Of a DNA stretch of 64,000 nucleotides, positions 22,993 through 31,605 are shown piece by piece. The translations under genes and the position numbers were made by a program. Positions within the stretch are counted from its first letter, which is position 1. Each line of letters opens with the position of its first letter. A model generated the notes under the pieces. That model was not told the origin of the DNA. It saw nothing but the letters and a program-made list of their open reading frames with translations, and ran no database searches. The stretch is from Rhodospirillales bacterium (GTDB lineage Bacteria; Pseudomonadota; Alphaproteobacteria; Micavibrionales; Micavibrionaceae): positions 7,411-71,410 of the forward strand of contig JACKIQ010000006.1 in assembly GCA_020638365.1 (NCBI GenBank), in the 5' to 3' direction.

Positions 22993-24375
22993 TCAGGGTT
23001 TTACGTCGCCGCGGATGGTCATGCCTTCGAGGACCATGACCTGTCCTTCCGGTCGCGCCGGTTCGGGCGCCGGCGGGAAAATATCTCCGGCGATCGGGTT
23101 CGTTATTTCCGCAGCGGCTTCCTTGGCCGTGCGCTCCGCATACTGGGAGGCGTAGGAATCGCCGTCGGGAATATAATTGTAATTATTCAAAAATATAAGG
23201 TTGGTATGGCGGAAGGCCGGATGGTCGGTGTCAAGCTTGCCATTCACAAGGCGGTCGGAGTAAATGTTGTCCACAGCGTGGCGGGATTCCTCGTTGAGGG
23301 TGAGAAGAAACTTTTCGCCGACTTCGCGGGGGGTGTCCATCGGATCGCGCAGCAGAAGCTCGTTATAGAGAGTCGTACGCACAAAGACGTAATCTTCGTT
23401 GTTTAGGCCCGCTACGCCGCCGGCGTAGCCGTAAATATCGTTTTCATTCATCGTTTCGACAGGTGCGTAGGTTGTCGTCAGGATATCCGCGCGTAAAAGT
23501 TCGGGAGCGTCATAGGCGCGGGCGTAAATGTCAAGCACCCTCTGGCTTATGGAATCGCGCAGCCTGTGCTGGGCAAGAAACTCCTCCTGGCTTCCGGTGT
23601 CCAGCAGGGGCTTTACTTTTCCGATATCCGCCATCAGGGTCTTGTCCGCGCGGATGGCCGCGATGACCTGAGCGCGTTTTTCGGTTTCCCAAGCGACGAA
23701 CTCGCCGTCTTCCGACGCCGATCCGAGGATGCGGCCCGAGACGACGGTGCGGATATAGTCAGGGTCCGAGGCACTCAGGCTGCGGTGGAGGGACGGGTTG
23801 ACCGTTTGCAGTTCGTCGCGGTGGATGTTGATCATGGTCAGGGCCGCGCACATTACGACGCTCGGGTCCGCGTCACCGTATTTCCATTCGACCTCTTCTC
23901 CGGCCGTTGTTTTAACAACCATATCGGCGGCGTCGCGTAACGTCATGGAGGCCAGTTGCGGATGGCTTCGAAGAAGCCTTGAAAACATTTCCTGACGGGC
24001 GGCAATTTCCTGTTCGGGGGAGAAAAAAGAGCGCGGTTTTCCTGACTGTCCCTGAAGTCTTTCTATGATTTCCGTTTCCGCTCCGTGTGCGGGGAGGGCG
24101 GACCCCTGTCCGGCGCTCAGGCTAGCGCGGTAGGAGGCGTATTGCGTTCCTTCCGGCTGCGTAACGAGAAAGCCCGACTGGGCGTTAAAGTTTCCGGAGA
24201 GGTTGAACGTCAGGCGGCGGTCGAGTTCTATGGTCCTGTCGATATATTCCTTGTCGGTTAATTCCCCAGCAAGAAAGGACGACCGGGCAGCACGCATCCG
24301 GGAAAGAATATCTGCAAAATCCCCGGCTGACGACGCCGATTGTCCGTCGTTCTTGTTTTCCGGTTTGTCGGTCAT
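22993..24375 (-). CDS. Large hypothetical cytosolic protein
   Basis: 460 residues, no signal peptide or membrane segment. The N-terminal 25 residues are polar and disordered. The rest is mostly helical (DFADILSRMRAARSSFLAGE, QEIAARQEMFSRLLRSHPQL), with a Tyr/Asn-rich stretch near residue 400 (FLNNYNYIPDGDSYASQY) and a Pro/Glu-rich tail (PPAPEPARPEG). No family recognised. Its stop is 24 bp from that of the BTLCP-like gene, and both proteins share a taste for Asn/Tyr-rich segments, but a working link is speculation. Confidence 0.75.
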   Translation of the reverse strand: MTDKPENKNDGQSASSAGDFADILSRMRAARSSFLAGELTDKEYIDRTIELDRRLTFNLSGNFNAQSGFLVTQPEGTQYASYRASLSAGQGSALPAHGAETEIIERLQGQSGKPRSFFSPEQEIAARQEMFSRLLRSHPQLASMTLRDAADMVVKTTAGEEVEWKYGDADPSVVMCAALTMINIHRDELQTVNPSLHRSLSASDPDYIRTVVSGRILGSASEDGEFVAWETEKRAQVIAAIRADKTLMADIGKVKPLLDTGSQEEFLAQHRLRDSISQRVLDIYARAYDAPELLRADILTTTYAPVETMNENDIYGYAGGVAGLNNEDYVFVRTTLYNELLLRDPMDTPREVGEKFLLTLNEESRHAVDNIYSDRLVNGKLDTDHPAFRHTNLIFLNNYNYIPDGDSYASQYAERTAKEAAAEITNPIAGDIFPPAPEPARPEGQVMVLEGMTIRGDVKP

Positions 24376-24463
24376 GTCTGAAGCCCGCTTTTCTTAGACG
24401 TATTCTTATATGTTGTTGTTTGGTGAATTGTACCTGAAACTGTTGCTTATGTAAATGTTTGAG

Positions 24464-24501
24464 CAAAAAAGCCCCGCAGGTAGATATGCGAGGCTTTTTT
24501 C
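24464..24501 (-). terminator. Rho-independent terminator (bidirectional)
   Basis: On the minus strand GAAAAAAGCCTCGC pairs with GCGGGGCTTTTTT across a loop of about 10 bases, with T-rich ends on both strands. It ends the TetR gene transcript, 24 bp after its stop. Confidence 0.85.
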
Positions 24502-24524
24502 CCGGAAATTTTTTCAAAAACCGG

Positions 24525-25124
24525 CTAGTTCAGGAGCGCCTGGATCGCTTCGTTCGGGTAATTGGTGCGGAAGTTATCGTCAAGATCCTTCGGATGAGCC
24601 ATCAGGCGGAAGAAGATCGGCCCGCAGAGCATGTCCACGGCCAGACTGTCGTTGATATCTTGACGGAATTCGCCGTTTTTCCGGCCTTCCTGAAGGCTGT
24701 ACTTAATGGCGTCCATCAGGGGTTCGAGAAGGTTGTCGTTAAAAATTTTCTGAGACTGTTCGTCGGCCTGCGCCTCGCTGAAAAGCTGGGCGATGGTCTG
24801 ACCGTTATGGCTGTCAAGCAGGCGAATGAGCTTGTCGAGCTGCATGGTGATCGCTTCGGCGTGGCTGCTGGCGGTGGGCAGGGGGGTCTGCATCCCCGGC
24901 TGGCTGGCCAGAGCGTCCATGACCACGGCGGTCTTGTTCGGCCACCAGCGGTAGATGGTGGTTTTGCCGACCTTCGCTTTTTTTGCGATGGCTTCGATGC
25001 TGAGTTCCTGCACGGATGTTTGCAGGAGAAGCTTGTTTGTGGCGTTCAGGATGGCCTTGCGAGATTTTTCGCTGCGGGGGCGTCCCTTACGCGCCGTTCC
25101 AGAATTTTCCATTCGATCCTCCAC
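24525..25124 (-). CDS. TetR/AcrR-family transcriptional regulator
   Basis: 199 residues. The N-terminal DNA-binding domain is clear: GRPRSEKSRKAILNATNKLL, then LSIEAIAKKAKVGKTTIYRWW (residues 16-64). The C-terminal ligand domain (TAVVMDALASQP...TMQLDKLIRLLDSHNGQTIA) resembles the TetR_C_16/TetR_C_11-like variants with an unknown ligand. It stands alone with its own terminator; the next gene upstream on the same strand is the outer-membrane protein gene, 196 bp away beyond another terminator. The target operon is not evident. Confidence 0.92.
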   Translation of the reverse strand: MEDRMENSGTARKGRPRSEKSRKAILNATNKLLLQTSVQELSIEAIAKKAKVGKTTIYRWWPNKTAVVMDALASQPGMQTPLPTASSHAEAITMQLDKLIRLLDSHNGQTIAQLFSEAQADEQSQKIFNDNLLEPLMDAIKYSLQEGRKNGEFRQDINDSLAVDMLCGPIFFRLMAHPKDLDDNFRTNYPNEAIQALLN

Positions 25125-25261
25125 ACGACATGCGGCCCGGGCGGGCTTCTGCCACTAATATTGAAAACTTATCGTTGCGTATAGAGAATTAGATTGTCCG
25201 ATTCTTCGCAAACGCGCAAGAGCGTAATTCGAAAAAAACTTCCTGAGCTATAAAAATAATA

Positions 25262-25297
25262 TAAAAGCGCAGGAAATTGTTCTTCCTGCGCTTTTAG
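25262..25297 (-). terminator. Rho-independent terminator of the copper-linked pair
   Basis: AAAAGCGCAGGAA and TTCCTGCGCTTTT form a 13-bp stem around a short loop, with T runs at both ends. It lies 24 bp past the stop of the outer-membrane protein gene. Confidence 0.85.
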
Positions 25298-25320
25298 CTT
25301 TTAGAGGCTTTTTTTGAATT

Positions 25321-26418
25321 TTAAAATCGGTAGGTCAATCCGATGTTCAGGTTCCAATCGCGTTCCATTTGCGGGCCGTTCAGATTTTGATAAACGGGTA
25401 CCGTAACTTCCGCGCCGAAGCTCAACCCTTCGAGTTCGGGAACGGGCGGCCTGAATTCAAATCCGATTCCGGTTTCGATCAGTTTGCCGCCGTAATTATC
25501 GGGATCAGCCGTTTGGACGGGCGCGGTGATCGCGGCGTCCTCCCCTTTGATCTTTCCGGTCTTTTCGCCTTTTATGCGAAAGCTTGCCGACATCCAGTCG
25601 CAGAAACGATACCCGACCCAGCTTGTGAGCGCGTGCCGGTTTCCAAGGCGGTAGCCTTGATCGTTTTCACTTTCCAGGCGAATGACGTTGCGGAATTGCG
25701 CGCCCCAGAACCAGTCGCCTTCGTTTCCGGTGTAGGTGATGCCGGGAAGCGCGTCCCACGTGCCGGAGCCGAGCTGCATCGCGTAAGGCAGGCGCAGGGT
25801 CGGTGTTGTGCCCATCGGGGTGAGGACGTCATCCTTTTTCTTGATGGAGCCTGTGGGGGCACTTAATCCCGCGTTCAGGTGCAGGTGATGGCGTCCGTCC
25901 TCATAGAGACGAATGAGGGCTGTGAGCGTTGTGTCGCCCCAACCGCTGGAGCGGGTGGCGAATGTCCCCAGCCGCGTTGTTCCGGCCATGCCCGCGAAGG
26001 TGATGTGGTCCATTTCCTTTTTTATGTAGTTGCCCATCAGCATCAGCGTGACCGTATCAGACAGACCGTACATTACGCCCAGCATGTGCATGTCCATCGT
26101 CATATCGGTCGGGACGACGCGTAATGTCGGCGGCGGCGCGTGCGGGTTTGTGACGGAGGTTACGATTTCTTCGGGCGAGATAGAATTCGTTCCGTCGCGG
26201 TTTCCGCCCATATCCATGTGCATGTAGCGGTAGGAGAGCATCCAGTCGCCCTTTCCGTGCATATGGTCGCCCATGACGCTTTGGGGGGCGCTGCTGGCGT
26301 TGTGGCGATGGGCGGTGTGCCCTGAAGGGGCGTGGTTGTTATGATCTTCGGCAATTACCGGAGAGGTCAAGCTTAGAATTGTGCAGGCCATCAAGCCCGC
26401 TTTTGCGAGTTGTTTCAT
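25321..26418 (-). CDS. Outer-membrane beta-barrel protein, His/Met-rich N-terminus (metal-linked)
   Basis: 365 residues with a signal peptide (MKQLAKAGLMACTILSLTSPVIA). The mature N-terminus is full of His and Met (EDHNNHAPSGHTAHRHN, GDHMHGKGDWMLSYRYMHMDMGG), a common trait of copper proteins. The remainder alternates polar and apolar residues and ends in a terminal aromatic (LNIGLTYRF), as barrels do. It resembles the phenol-degradation MetA-like barrel group found beside copper-resistance genes. It follows the DUF2946-like gene by 45 bp and is likely co-transcribed. Confidence 0.8.
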   Translation of the reverse strand: MKQLAKAGLMACTILSLTSPVIAEDHNNHAPSGHTAHRHNASSAPQSVMGDHMHGKGDWMLSYRYMHMDMGGNRDGTNSISPEEIVTSVTNPHAPPPTLRVVPTDMTMDMHMLGVMYGLSDTVTLMLMGNYIKKEMDHITFAGMAGTTRLGTFATRSSGWGDTTLTALIRLYEDGRHHLHLNAGLSAPTGSIKKKDDVLTPMGTTPTLRLPYAMQLGSGTWDALPGITYTGNEGDWFWGAQFRNVIRLESENDQGYRLGNRHALTSWVGYRFCDWMSASFRIKGEKTGKIKGEDAAITAPVQTADPDNYGGKLIETGIGFEFRPPVPELEGLSFGAEVTVPVYQNLNGPQMERDWNLNIGLTYRF

Positions 26419-26463
26419 TGTTCAGTACTCCTGAATGAATGTGTTTGTTTTGCATTTTTTGGT

Positions 26464-26859
26464 TCAGGAGAACGCAGGGGGTGCGCGGATGGGTGCGGAG
26501 CCGGGAGAACGTCCGGCGGCGGGGGCGTTGAAATATGTGAAATTTATGGAGCCGTCTGCCCGAGCGGCGGGGAGGGGGATAAATCCGGCGGTCGAGAGGG
26601 GGACTTTGCCGAGGGCGGACGCTATACAATAAGGGCAGCCTTGACGCGCCGTGTTTTTTCGCTCGGGCGGGATTTCCTTTCCATTCTTGTCCAGCGTTAT
26701 GGTCTGAGGGCCATAGGCCGTGCAGATGGAGACGGTGAAGCCGTTTTTATCCTTGAAGTTGAAGAGCGGGGCGGTATGGACGAGCAGCGAGCACACAATC
26801 GCGAGCAGCGCCAGAGCGTGCGGCCATTTTTTCGGAACTCTTTTAGCTATCAGATTCAT
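26464..26859 (-). CDS. DUF2946-like secreted protein (copper-context)
   Basis: 131 residues. A signal anchor (HALALLAIVCSLLVHTAPLF) is followed by FTVSICTAYGPQTI and a CPYC motif (RQGCPYCIASAL). The combination of a single exported segment, xxCTxxG and CxxC is typical of DUF2946, a family found in copper-homeostasis clusters. It may bind metal through the three cysteines. The C-terminal tail is Pro/Ala-rich. The gene heads a pair with the His/Met-rich outer-membrane protein. No copper P-ATPase or CopC is in the window, so the role is inferred from the pair only. Confidence 0.75.
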   Translation of the reverse strand: MNLIAKRVPKKWPHALALLAIVCSLLVHTAPLFNFKDKNGFTVSICTAYGPQTITLDKNGKEIPPERKNTARQGCPYCIASALGKVPLSTAGFIPLPAARADGSINFTYFNAPAAGRSPGSAPIRAPPAFS

Positions 26860-26900
26860 TACGCGGCGTTATACGTCTTATCAGCCTTAATGCAACAGCT

Positions 26901-28172
26901 TTATTGAGTTCGGGTCTGAAAAGTGCGCGGGGCGGGGTCGATTTCCACGATCGTGCCGTTGCGGAATTCAAGGACGGCGAGGCCCCGCTCGGCGATGTTA
27001 TCTTTCCGGAAGCGGAAGATACCGTCCACGCCGGCGAATCCGTTCGGGTTCATCAGGGCATTGCGGGTGAAGTCAATTGTTCCGTTTCTTTGCAGGCTCA
27101 TACGGGAGAGCGTGGCCGCCAGAGCCGTTGCGTCGTAAGCGAGTGAGGCGATGCGCTGCGGCTGCTCGCCGTAATAACGTCTGTAGCGGTTTTCAAAATC
27201 CGCACGCAGGCGCGGAGGCGGGGCGGCAAACCATGTTCCGGCCAAGGCGGGATCAGCCGCGAGGCGCGGGTCGTCCATCAGGCCGGTTCCGAGGCGTCGG
27301 ACCTGCGAGGGCGGGAGATTGTAGCTGTTCAGAGTACGCCCGATCGTGCTGGCGAGGTTGCCTCCGGCGGGAATAAGGACCGCATCGAAGGGGGTCCCCA
27401 AAGAATCGTTCATCGCCTGGCGTTTATCGAAATCCGTGAAGTTGCGGATGATTATCGACAGGTCGGCAGCCCGGGGGGAGAAGCGCTCGACCCGCGTTCC
27501 GGAAATTCCGGCCTGTTTTTCCGTCTGCTGGTATGCGTTGACGGCCGCGTTTCCATATGTGTCGTCTGGTGCGAGGACGCCGAAGCGGTTGATTCCCTTG
27601 ACGCGAGCATATTGTACCACGCGGGAAACCTGATCGAAGGGCAGGAATCCGATCAGGTAGGTGTCGTTACGGGCCAAAGTCCAGTCTGTGGAGAAAGCGA
27701 TCATGTTCACGTTACTGCCCGCAAGACCGGATTGGGCCCCGCGCACGGCATCGGCAAAGACCGGGCCGAGAACAAGCTGCGCTCCATCCTGCAGAGCCTG
27801 TTGCGCGGCCATCTTGCCTCCGCTTTCCGTTCCTCCGGTGTCCTTGGGAATGAGTTCAAATCTTTCGTAACCAAGATCAAAGAGCGCCATTTGCGCGGAT
27901 TTAAGCATCGAATCGCCTAAAGCCGCATGTTTACCGGAAAGGGGGAGAAGTATGGCGACCCGTACGTTACCGCCTTCGGCGGGAAGGGGCACGTTTCCAC
28001 CAGCGTCCAGCGCATTCGGGTTGCCCTGCGCCGTTGTGACGTTCACGCGGTTGTATTCGGGGTAAGAGCCCGCCCCGCAAGCCTGCAGGAAAAAGGAGAA
28101 AAAAGCCAAAAGAGCGAGGGTCAAAAAACGTGATCGGGAATCCAGAGAGAGGGGGATATCTTTCCTGCGCAT
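26901..28172 (-). CDS. lpoA: Penicillin-binding-protein activator LpoA-like lipoprotein
   Basis: 423 residues. A lipoprotein signal ends FFLQAC (Cys32). From residue 70 there is a periplasmic-binding-protein fold (VRVAILLPLSGKHAALGDSM, then QLVLGPVFADAVRGA, GVLAPDDTYGNAAVNAYQ and LGTGLMDDPRL). This architecture, without the TPR half of E. coli LpoA, is the alphaproteobacterial form annotated as PBP activator. It probably stimulates PBP1A from the outer membrane. It is divergent from rsmI-yraN, a neighbourhood also found in gammaproteobacteria. The ATG at 28172 overlaps the upstream-most possible rsmI start. Confidence 0.87.
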   Translation of the reverse strand: MRRKDIPLSLDSRSRFLTLALLAFFSFFLQACGAGSYPEYNRVNVTTAQGNPNALDAGGNVPLPAEGGNVRVAILLPLSGKHAALGDSMLKSAQMALFDLGYERFELIPKDTGGTESGGKMAAQQALQDGAQLVLGPVFADAVRGAQSGLAGSNVNMIAFSTDWTLARNDTYLIGFLPFDQVSRVVQYARVKGINRFGVLAPDDTYGNAAVNAYQQTEKQAGISGTRVERFSPRAADLSIIIRNFTDFDKRQAMNDSLGTPFDAVLIPAGGNLASTIGRTLNSYNLPPSQVRRLGTGLMDDPRLAADPALAGTWFAAPPPRLRADFENRYRRYYGEQPQRIASLAYDATALAATLSRMSLQRNGTIDFTRNALMNPNGFAGVDGIFRFRKDNIAERGLAVLEFRNGTIVEIDPAPRTFQTRTQ

Positions 28173-28269
28173 GTTTTTGGTATTCTCTTCGTTCTTGAAT
28201 CGGTTGCAGCCTGACGAGAATACACTACATAAAAAGAATTTTAAAAACTACTGGCCAAATGAGGATTTT

Positions 28270-29205
28270 TTGAAAAAGAAGATTGTAAAAAAGACGCTTT
28301 CCAGACACGCTCCCTTAAAAGAGCCTTCAAGAAAAAATGGTTCTGCTCAGGATTTAAAAAATCTTCTTAAGAGCGGGCTGTATCTGGTTGCAACGCCTAT
28401 TGGAAATTTACGCGATATTACGTTGAGGGCGCTGGACGTTCTGCGCGATTGCGATCTTATCCTGTGCGAGGATACACGTGTGACGCGCAAGCTTTTAAGC
28501 GCTTTCGAGATCCGTAATCCGCTGGTTTCGTTTCATGATTACAGCGAGGACGAAAAATGCGGGAGCATCCTGTCCCGTTTGCGAGAGGGCGCGGTCGTGG
28601 CGCTGGTCAGCGATGCGGGAATGCCACTGATCTCCGATCCGGGTTACAAGCTGGTCCGGGCATGCGCCGCCGAAGGCCTATTTGTTACGAGCCTGCCGGG
28701 GGCGAACGCGCCGCTGGCCGCGTTGCAGCTTTCAGGAATTCCGGTTGACGCCTTTTCTTTTGCCGGTTTTCTTCCGTCTAAGCGCGCTGCGCGGAAAGAA
28801 TCTTTAGAGAAATGGGCGGCAGTGGATTCGACACTGATCTTTTTTGAGAGTGCACGGCGGTTGCCGGCGATGCTGGCCGATCTGGGCGCGTTGATGCCGG
28901 GGCGCGATGCGGCGGTCGTGCGCGAGATCACAAAGATGTTCGAGGAAACGCGAAGGGGAACGGTCGCAGAGCTGTCTGTGCACTACCAAGAAGCGGGGCC
29001 ACCGAAGGGAGAAGTCGTCGTCGTCGTCGGGCCTCCGGGGGCCGATTGTAAAAAAACTGGGGAAAAAGATATGGAGGGGCGGATGCGGGTTTTACTGCGG
29101 ACCCTGAAGACCAGAGACGCCGCCAATGTTCTGGCGTCGGAGACTGGAATGCCGCGTAAAGAGGCTTATGATCTGGCGTTGATGCTGGCCAAGGAAAAAG
29201 AGTGA
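28270..29205 (+). CDS. rsmI: 16S rRNA (cytidine1402-2'-O)-methyltransferase RsmI
   Basis: 311 residues from the TTG at 28270, which has GAGG 5 bp upstream. The frame is open back to an ATG at 28171, but that would overlap the divergent lpoA start. Family motifs are clear: LYLVATPIGNLRDITLRALD, CEDTRVTRKLL, VALVSDAGMPLISDPG, SLPGANAPLAAL and FAGFLPSK (residues 40-190 from this start). It methylates C1402 of 16S rRNA with RsmH. Its stop overlaps the yraN GTG start (GTGA). Confidence 0.92.
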   Translation: MKKKIVKKTLSRHAPLKEPSRKNGSAQDLKNLLKSGLYLVATPIGNLRDITLRALDVLRDCDLILCEDTRVTRKLLSAFEIRNPLVSFHDYSEDEKCGSILSRLREGAVVALVSDAGMPLISDPGYKLVRACAAEGLFVTSLPGANAPLAALQLSGIPVDAFSFAGFLPSKRAARKESLEKWAAVDSTLIFFESARRLPAMLADLGALMPGRDAAVVREITKMFEETRRGTVAELSVHYQEAGPPKGEVVVVVGPPGADCKKTGEKDMEGRMRVLLRTLKTRDAANVLASETGMPRKEAYDLALMLAKEKE

Positions 29206-29600
29206 GAGCGGCAGGAGAAGCGGTTTTGAGCACCGGGGCAGGGCATAAAAAGAAGACCTATGAGAAGGGCGTGTGGGCCGAATGCTTGGCGGGCTTTTAC
29301 CTGAATATGCGGGGGTACAAGATCGTGGCGCGGCGCTATAAAACACAGCACGGCGAAATCGACCTGATCGCGGAGCGGGGAGAGGTTCTGGCCATAGTCG
29401 AAGTGAAGGCGAGGGGGTCCATCGAGAGGGCGCTGGAATCCGTTGATATCCGTACTCAACGGAGGATCGCGAACGCGGCGCTGATGTTCCTCGCGGAGCG
29501 TCCGGAATATGCGGACAGGGCAATCCGGTTCGATGTGATCGCCGTCGAGAGTCCCGTCAAGATCGTGCATCTGGACAATGCGTGGGACGCGGGGCCATAA
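29202..29600 (+). CDS. yraN: YraN-family (UPF0102) endonuclease-like protein
   Basis: 132 residues. The endonuclease-like core is visible as GEIDLIAERGEVLAIVEVKAR, with Asp, Glu and Lys in the D-x(n)-ExK order of restriction-type nucleases, and QRRIANAALMFLAERP after it. The starting GTG overlaps the rsmI stop by 4 bp. This rsmI-yraN pairing is conserved across proteobacteria. The cellular role of YraN is not settled. All expected core residues are present, so I expect a functional member. Confidence 0.93.
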   Translation: MRAAGEAVLSTGAGHKKKTYEKGVWAECLAGFYLNMRGYKIVARRYKTQHGEIDLIAERGEVLAIVEVKARGSIERALESVDIRTQRRIANAALMFLAERPEYADRAIRFDVIAVESPVKIVHLDNAWDAGP

Positions 29601-29718
29601 TATGGCTATTCGAATCGGTTTTTTAGTTTTTACAAGTTCAGATCATCATTCGATGTCTTTGACATTTGCCAGTCAACGTTACCGGGTTCATCACGGTTCA
29701 ACATAACGGGAAAGCATC

Positions 29719-30567
29719 ATGAAACATTCTTTGTTCACTCTTTTAGCCTGTTCGGTTGTTTTGTCCTCTTGTGCGCTTGGCGTGGCGGCGGGAGTCGGCG
29801 GAGCGGCCGGGATCGCCGCTTCGCAGGAAGGGGGCCTTGAGCGCGCGGGAAGCGATGCCTGGATACAGACACAGATTAACGATCTGTGGCTGCGGCATGA
29901 TTTCGAGATGTTCCGCAAGCTGGATCTGACAGTCAATCAGGGCCGCGTGCTGATTACCGGGGTCGTTCAGAATCCCGAGCATCGCGTGGAGGCCGTGCGG
30001 CTTGCGTGGCAACCCTCCGGCGTCAAGAGCGTGATTAACGAGGTCAAGGTCGCAAACAGCGAGGGGATTACCGGGTATGCCAAGGATACGTGGATTACGA
30101 CCAAGCTGCGCGCCATCCTCGTTGCGGACCGAGAGGTCGAGTCCGTGAATTATTCGATTGATACGGTTCAGGGGACGGTTTACCTGATGGGGTTCGCGCA
30201 GGACCAGCAGGAGCTGGAGCGCGTGATCGCCAAATCGCGAACGGTTTCGGGTGTCAAGCGCGTTGTGAGTTATGTAAAACTTGTCGGCGCACCGGAGGGT
30301 CCAGCGAACCTTCCGCCGAACTACGGACAGCCTGACGGTTATCACCAGGGGATCAACCAAGGCTACACTTCGGGGCAAGGCGGGGGTTACGGGTATAACA
30401 ACGACTCTGCGAGCTTCAGTCATGACAGCCGCGCGGATTATAACAATAATGCTCAGCCGCCTTACGGCTACGGGGCGCAGGAAGAGACGACGAGCGGAGG
30501 CGCGTCGGTTCCCCCGGTTGCCAGCGGCGAGCCGATCAAGTGGAACCAGGAAAGCATTTATGAATGA
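29719..30567 (+). CDS. BON-domain lipoprotein (OsmY/YraP-like)
   Basis: 282 residues. A lipoprotein signal ends VVLSSC (Cys18). A glycine-rich turn (GVAAGVGGAAGIAASQEGG) precedes two BON domains, about residues 45-115 and 120-192 (QGRVLITGVVQNPEHRVEAVRLAW, then GTVYLMGFAQDQQELERVIA). YraP/DolP-type BON proteins sit at the outer membrane and help keep it intact. The C-terminal 90 residues are disordered, rich in Gly, Tyr and Asn. The stop overlaps the start of the next gene (ATGA), coupling it to the SirB1 protein. Confidence 0.92.
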   Translation: MKHSLFTLLACSVVLSSCALGVAAGVGGAAGIAASQEGGLERAGSDAWIQTQINDLWLRHDFEMFRKLDLTVNQGRVLITGVVQNPEHRVEAVRLAWQPSGVKSVINEVKVANSEGITGYAKDTWITTKLRAILVADREVESVNYSIDTVQGTVYLMGFAQDQQELERVIAKSRTVSGVKRVVSYVKLVGAPEGPANLPPNYGQPDGYHQGINQGYTSGQGGGYGYNNDSASFSHDSRADYNNNAQPPYGYGAQEETTSGGASVPPVASGEPIKWNQESIYE

Positions 30568-31409
30568 GCTTCGATCCGGACGGGTACCTGTCTGAGATTT
30601 CCGAACTGGCCGATGCGAAAATCGACATCGCCAAGGCCGCGATCGCTCTGGCCGGCCCGCGTTTAAAGCGGTCTTCCTACGGCAAGTATTTTCATCATCT
30701 GGACAAGATCGCGGCGGAGACGGGGGAGCGGTACGCGGCCCTGATCGAAGAGGGGAGCGCGGATGATTGCGGGGTGAGGCTGGCCGCACTCAAATACGTC
30801 CTGAACGAGCGTCACGGGTATGAAGGGGATTTCGACGCTTCCAACCCGGACAACGCGTCCTTGATTCGCACGATCGACCGGGGAAAGGGGGCGCCGATCT
30901 GCGTCGCCATTCTTTATGAACATTCGGCGCGGGCGCAAGGGTGGGATATCGCCGGGCTGGACGTGCCGGGGCTGTTCGTGTGCAGGATGGAGCATAAGGG
31001 GCAGCGCGTGGTTTTCGACCCGACGGACGGCTGCCGCATTCTTGAAGCTGCGGATTTGCGGGCGATCGTGAAATCGACGCTGGGCGAGTATGCCGAGCTT
31101 TCGGCGAGTTTTTTCGAGCCTTTAACCAAGCGGGACTGGCTGGTGCGCATGCAGAATATCGTCAAGCTGCGGCTGATCGAGATGGGGGATTACGCGGCGG
31201 CACTGGAGAGCGTCGAGCGGATGAGGATTCTCAGCCCGCACGAGTTCCGGCTGCTGCTGGATGCCGGCGTGCTTTACGCCAAGACCCACAAGACCGTGCA
31301 GGCTATCAACGCGCTGGAGGATTATATCGCGCAGGCTCCGGACGTGCGGGACCGGCGGGACGCGGCTTTATTGATCAAGCAACTGCGGGAGGACAGCGCA
31401 AAAATGTGA
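30564..31409 (+). CDS. SirB1-family transglutaminase-like/TPR protein
   Basis: 281 residues. The SirB1 core is RGKGAPICVAILYEHSARAQGWDIAGLDVPGLFV (from about residue 112), followed by FDPTDGCRI and a TPR-like C-terminal half (MGDYAAALESVERMRILSP...). The transglutaminase-like fold in this family usually has no clear protease activity; its cysteine here is in PICVAI. Role unknown. It is translationally coupled to the BON lipoprotein gene. No signal peptide, so cytosolic. Confidence 0.9.
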   Translation: MSFDPDGYLSEISELADAKIDIAKAAIALAGPRLKRSSYGKYFHHLDKIAAETGERYAALIEEGSADDCGVRLAALKYVLNERHGYEGDFDASNPDNASLIRTIDRGKGAPICVAILYEHSARAQGWDIAGLDVPGLFVCRMEHKGQRVVFDPTDGCRILEAADLRAIVKSTLGEYAELSASFFEPLTKRDWLVRMQNIVKLRLIEMGDYAAALESVERMRILSPHEFRLLLDAGVLYAKTHKTVQAINALEDYIAQAPDVRDRRDAALLIKQLREDSAKM

Positions 31410-31605
31410 AAATCGCTTTATAATTCGGCAGATGCCGCCTGAACCCCTTGAAAGGTGTTGAAGAAGCGAATAAAACTAAATCATCGCAAAAAGCCGAATC
31501 GGAGCGCGGTTGTTTCCGGGAGCGTGTGCGGCAGCGCACGGCGCAGGTTTTAAGAAAGTTGCGAACGAGGGATTCACGTTTCTGAGTCAGAAGGAGATAT
31601 AAGTG
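31410..31605. promoter_or_regulatory. Leader region of pal
   Basis: 196 bp without a gene. A GTGTGC/GCGCAC hairpin sits near 31522-31537. AAGGAG at 31591-31596 is the pal ribosome site. It likely holds the promoter for pal-cpoB-tilS, since tolQRAB is not upstream here. Confidence 0.45.

Noticed and set aside
29601..29718. Possible tRNA-like GGTTC/TTCGAAT segments in the gap after yraN
   Set aside because: No acceptor stem or anticodon arm can be formed; no tRNA was found in the window.
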